6,791 bases of DNA from NCBI GenBank assembly GCA_947174615.1, contig CAMWJQ010000220.1, positions 1 to 6,791 on the forward strand, read 5' to 3'. Under the pieces are notes generated by a model. The model did no database searches and was not told the DNA's origin. It was given only the letters and a program-made list of their open reading frames with translations. The translations under genes were made by a program, and so were the position numbers. This DNA comes from an uncultured Lachnospiraceae bacterium. Lineage in GTDB: Bacteria; Bacillota; Clostridia; Lachnospirales; Lachnospiraceae. Each line of letters begins with the position of its first letter. Position 1 is the stretch's first letter. Below are positions 5,791-6,791 of the stretch, in pieces.

Positions 5791-6791
5791 ATGAATAATA
5801 TAGCGTTGATAACAGGAATCACAGGACAGGATGGTTCTTATCTTGCAGAGTTTCTGCTGGCAAAGGGATATGAAGTTCATGGATTGATCAGAAGACACAG
5901 TATCTCAAATACCATGCGCATTGATCATCTGATCAAGTCAGAGTATTACAAAGTCAAATTTTTCCTGCATTTTGCAGATACGACGGACTCATCCAACCTG
6001 ATGCGTATTATCGGGGAAATTCGTCCGACAGAGGTCTATAACCTTGCGGCGCAGTCACATGTGGGGGTGTCTTTTGAGGTGCCGGAATACACTGCGGACG
6101 CGACAGGTGTGAGCACGTTGAAGCTGTTGGAGGCGATCCGGGTAAATGGCGGAAACTGTCGGTATTATCAGGCTTCTACATCCGAGCTTTTCGGCGGACT
6201 GCCTGAGACAGCGCCGCAGAGTGAGGAGACGCCGTTTTATCCCAAAAGTCCTTACGGTGCAGCGAAGCTGTACTCTTACTGGATTACGGTCAATTACAGG
6301 GAATCCTACAATATGTTTGCGTGTAATGGTATATTATTCAATCATGAGTCGCCGAGGCGCGGTGAGAATTTTGTCACAAGGAAAATCACTCTTGCCATAG
6401 CCAATATCGTTGCCGGCAAACAGGACAAGATCTCGCTTGGCAATATGAATGCAAAGCGTGACTGGGGCTATGCCGGCGATTATGTGGAAGGCATGTGGCT
6501 GATGCTGCAGCAGAATGCGCCCGGCGACTACGTGCTCGCTACGAATGAGACGCATACAGTACGGCAGTTTGTAGAGGCGGCGTTTGCAGAGCTTGGGATC
6601 AGTATCCGCTGGGAAGGTGAAGGGGTTTATGAGAAGGGGTATGATATGAAAAATGGCAAACTCCTTGTAGATGTCAATCCTGAGTTTTACCGTCCGGCAG
6701 AAGTAGAGTTTTTGTGGGGGAATGCAGCGAAGGCGGAACGGGAGCTTGGATGGAAGAGAAAAGTGGACTTCCGTGGGCTTGTCTCTATGAT
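5791..6791 (+). CDS. gmd: GDP-mannose 4,6-dehydratase (3'-partial)
   Basis: Gmd converts GDP-D-mannose to GDP-4-keto-6-deoxy-D-mannose, the precursor of GDP-L-fucose, GDP-D-rhamnose and related deoxysugars for surface glycans. 333 complete codons are present and the frame is still open at the window edge. Family length suggests only about 10-30 residues are missing. The cofactor loop TGITGQDG is at 8-15 and the NADP-binding RRHS at 34-37. The catalytic segment STSELFG spans 129-135 (Thr130, Glu132), with the pair Tyr155 and Lys159 in SPYGAAK. NHESPRRGE at 184-192, RDWGYAGDY at 223-231 and NPEFYRP at 296-302 are Gmd hallmarks. The start follows a purine-rich AAAGGA at 5773-5778, spaced 12 nt. 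The ATG at 5784 is out of frame and stops after four codons. A good promoter precedes it. The partner reductase or epimerase (fcl/wcaG or rmd) is probably beyond the right edge. Confidence 0.96.
   Translation, partial: MNNIALITGITGQDGSYLAEFLLAKGYEVHGLIRRHSISNTMRIDHLIKSEYYKVKFFLHFADTTDSSNLMRIIGEIRPTEVYNLAAQSHVGVSFEVPEYTADATGVSTLKLLEAIRVNGGNCRYYQASTSELFGGLPETAPQSEETPFYPKSPYGAAKLYSYWITVNYRESYNMFACNGILFNHESPRRGENFVTRKITLAIANIVAGKQDKISLGNMNAKRDWGYAGDYVEGMWLMLQQNAPGDYVLATNETHTVRQFVEAAFAELGISIRWEGEGVYEKGYDMKNGKLLVDVNPEFYRPAEVEFLWGNAAKAERELGWKRKVDFRGLVSM

Noticed and set aside
5784..5798. ATG at 5784 as the gmd start
   Set aside because: It is out of frame with gmd and meets TAA after four codons.
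6146..6400. Forward reading frame of 84 codons in the right-hand part
   Set aside because: It lies in another frame inside gmd, whose own frame reads without interruption from 5791 to the edge.
1..6791. Mobile element, CRISPR, riboswitch or recent transfer
   Set aside because: There is no transposase, integrase, terminal repeat, spaced repeat array or long structured leader. Composition looks even and the first four to five genes follow a conserved core layout.

Overview
The window reads as ordinary chromosomal DNA from a moderate-GC member of the Clostridia. The gene content and the style of the proteins, including an uncharacterised membrane protein ahead of cdaA and an HPr behind glmM, suggest Lachnospiraceae; the genus cannot be told from the sequence. 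All real genes are on the + strand, and no tRNA, rRNA, CRISPR array, insertion sequence or phage gene is visible.

Region 1 (about 1-4757) is a tight five-gene run. It holds a multi-pass membrane protein of unknown function that is probably cut by the left edge, cdaA (membrane diadenylate cyclase making c-di-AMP), cdaR (membrane-anchored YbbR-domain regulator of CdaA), glmM (phosphoglucosamine mutase, on the route to UDP-GlcNAc and peptidoglycan) and ptsH (HPr). Gaps are 28 bp or less, and cdaA overlaps cdaR by 11 bp. The cdaA-cdaR-glmM core is a known conserved Firmicutes cluster in which CdaR and GlmM physically modulate CdaA, linking second-messenger level to cell-wall precursor synthesis and osmotic control. 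The run closes with a strong inverted repeat that overlaps the ptsH stop codon and resembles a terminator.

Region 2 (about 4758-6791) starts a separate nucleotide-sugar block. It has an RmlD/RfbD-type reductase (dTDP-L-rhamnose synthesis by family) and gmd (GDP-mannose 4,6-dehydratase), which runs off the right edge after 333 codons with perhaps 10-30 residues missing. A good sigma-A-type promoter (TTGTCA, 17 bp, TATACT) lies across the end of the reductase gene and should drive gmd on its own. The promoter of the reductase gene, in the 120-bp gap after ptsH, is much weaker by eye. These genes probably feed surface polysaccharide synthesis.

I see no exotic new system. The least explained item is the cdaA-linked membrane protein with its acidic, tyrosine-rich tail. 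Next come the placement of HPr in the c-di-AMP/glmM operon and the pairing of a dTDP-type reductase with a GDP-mannose dehydratase.
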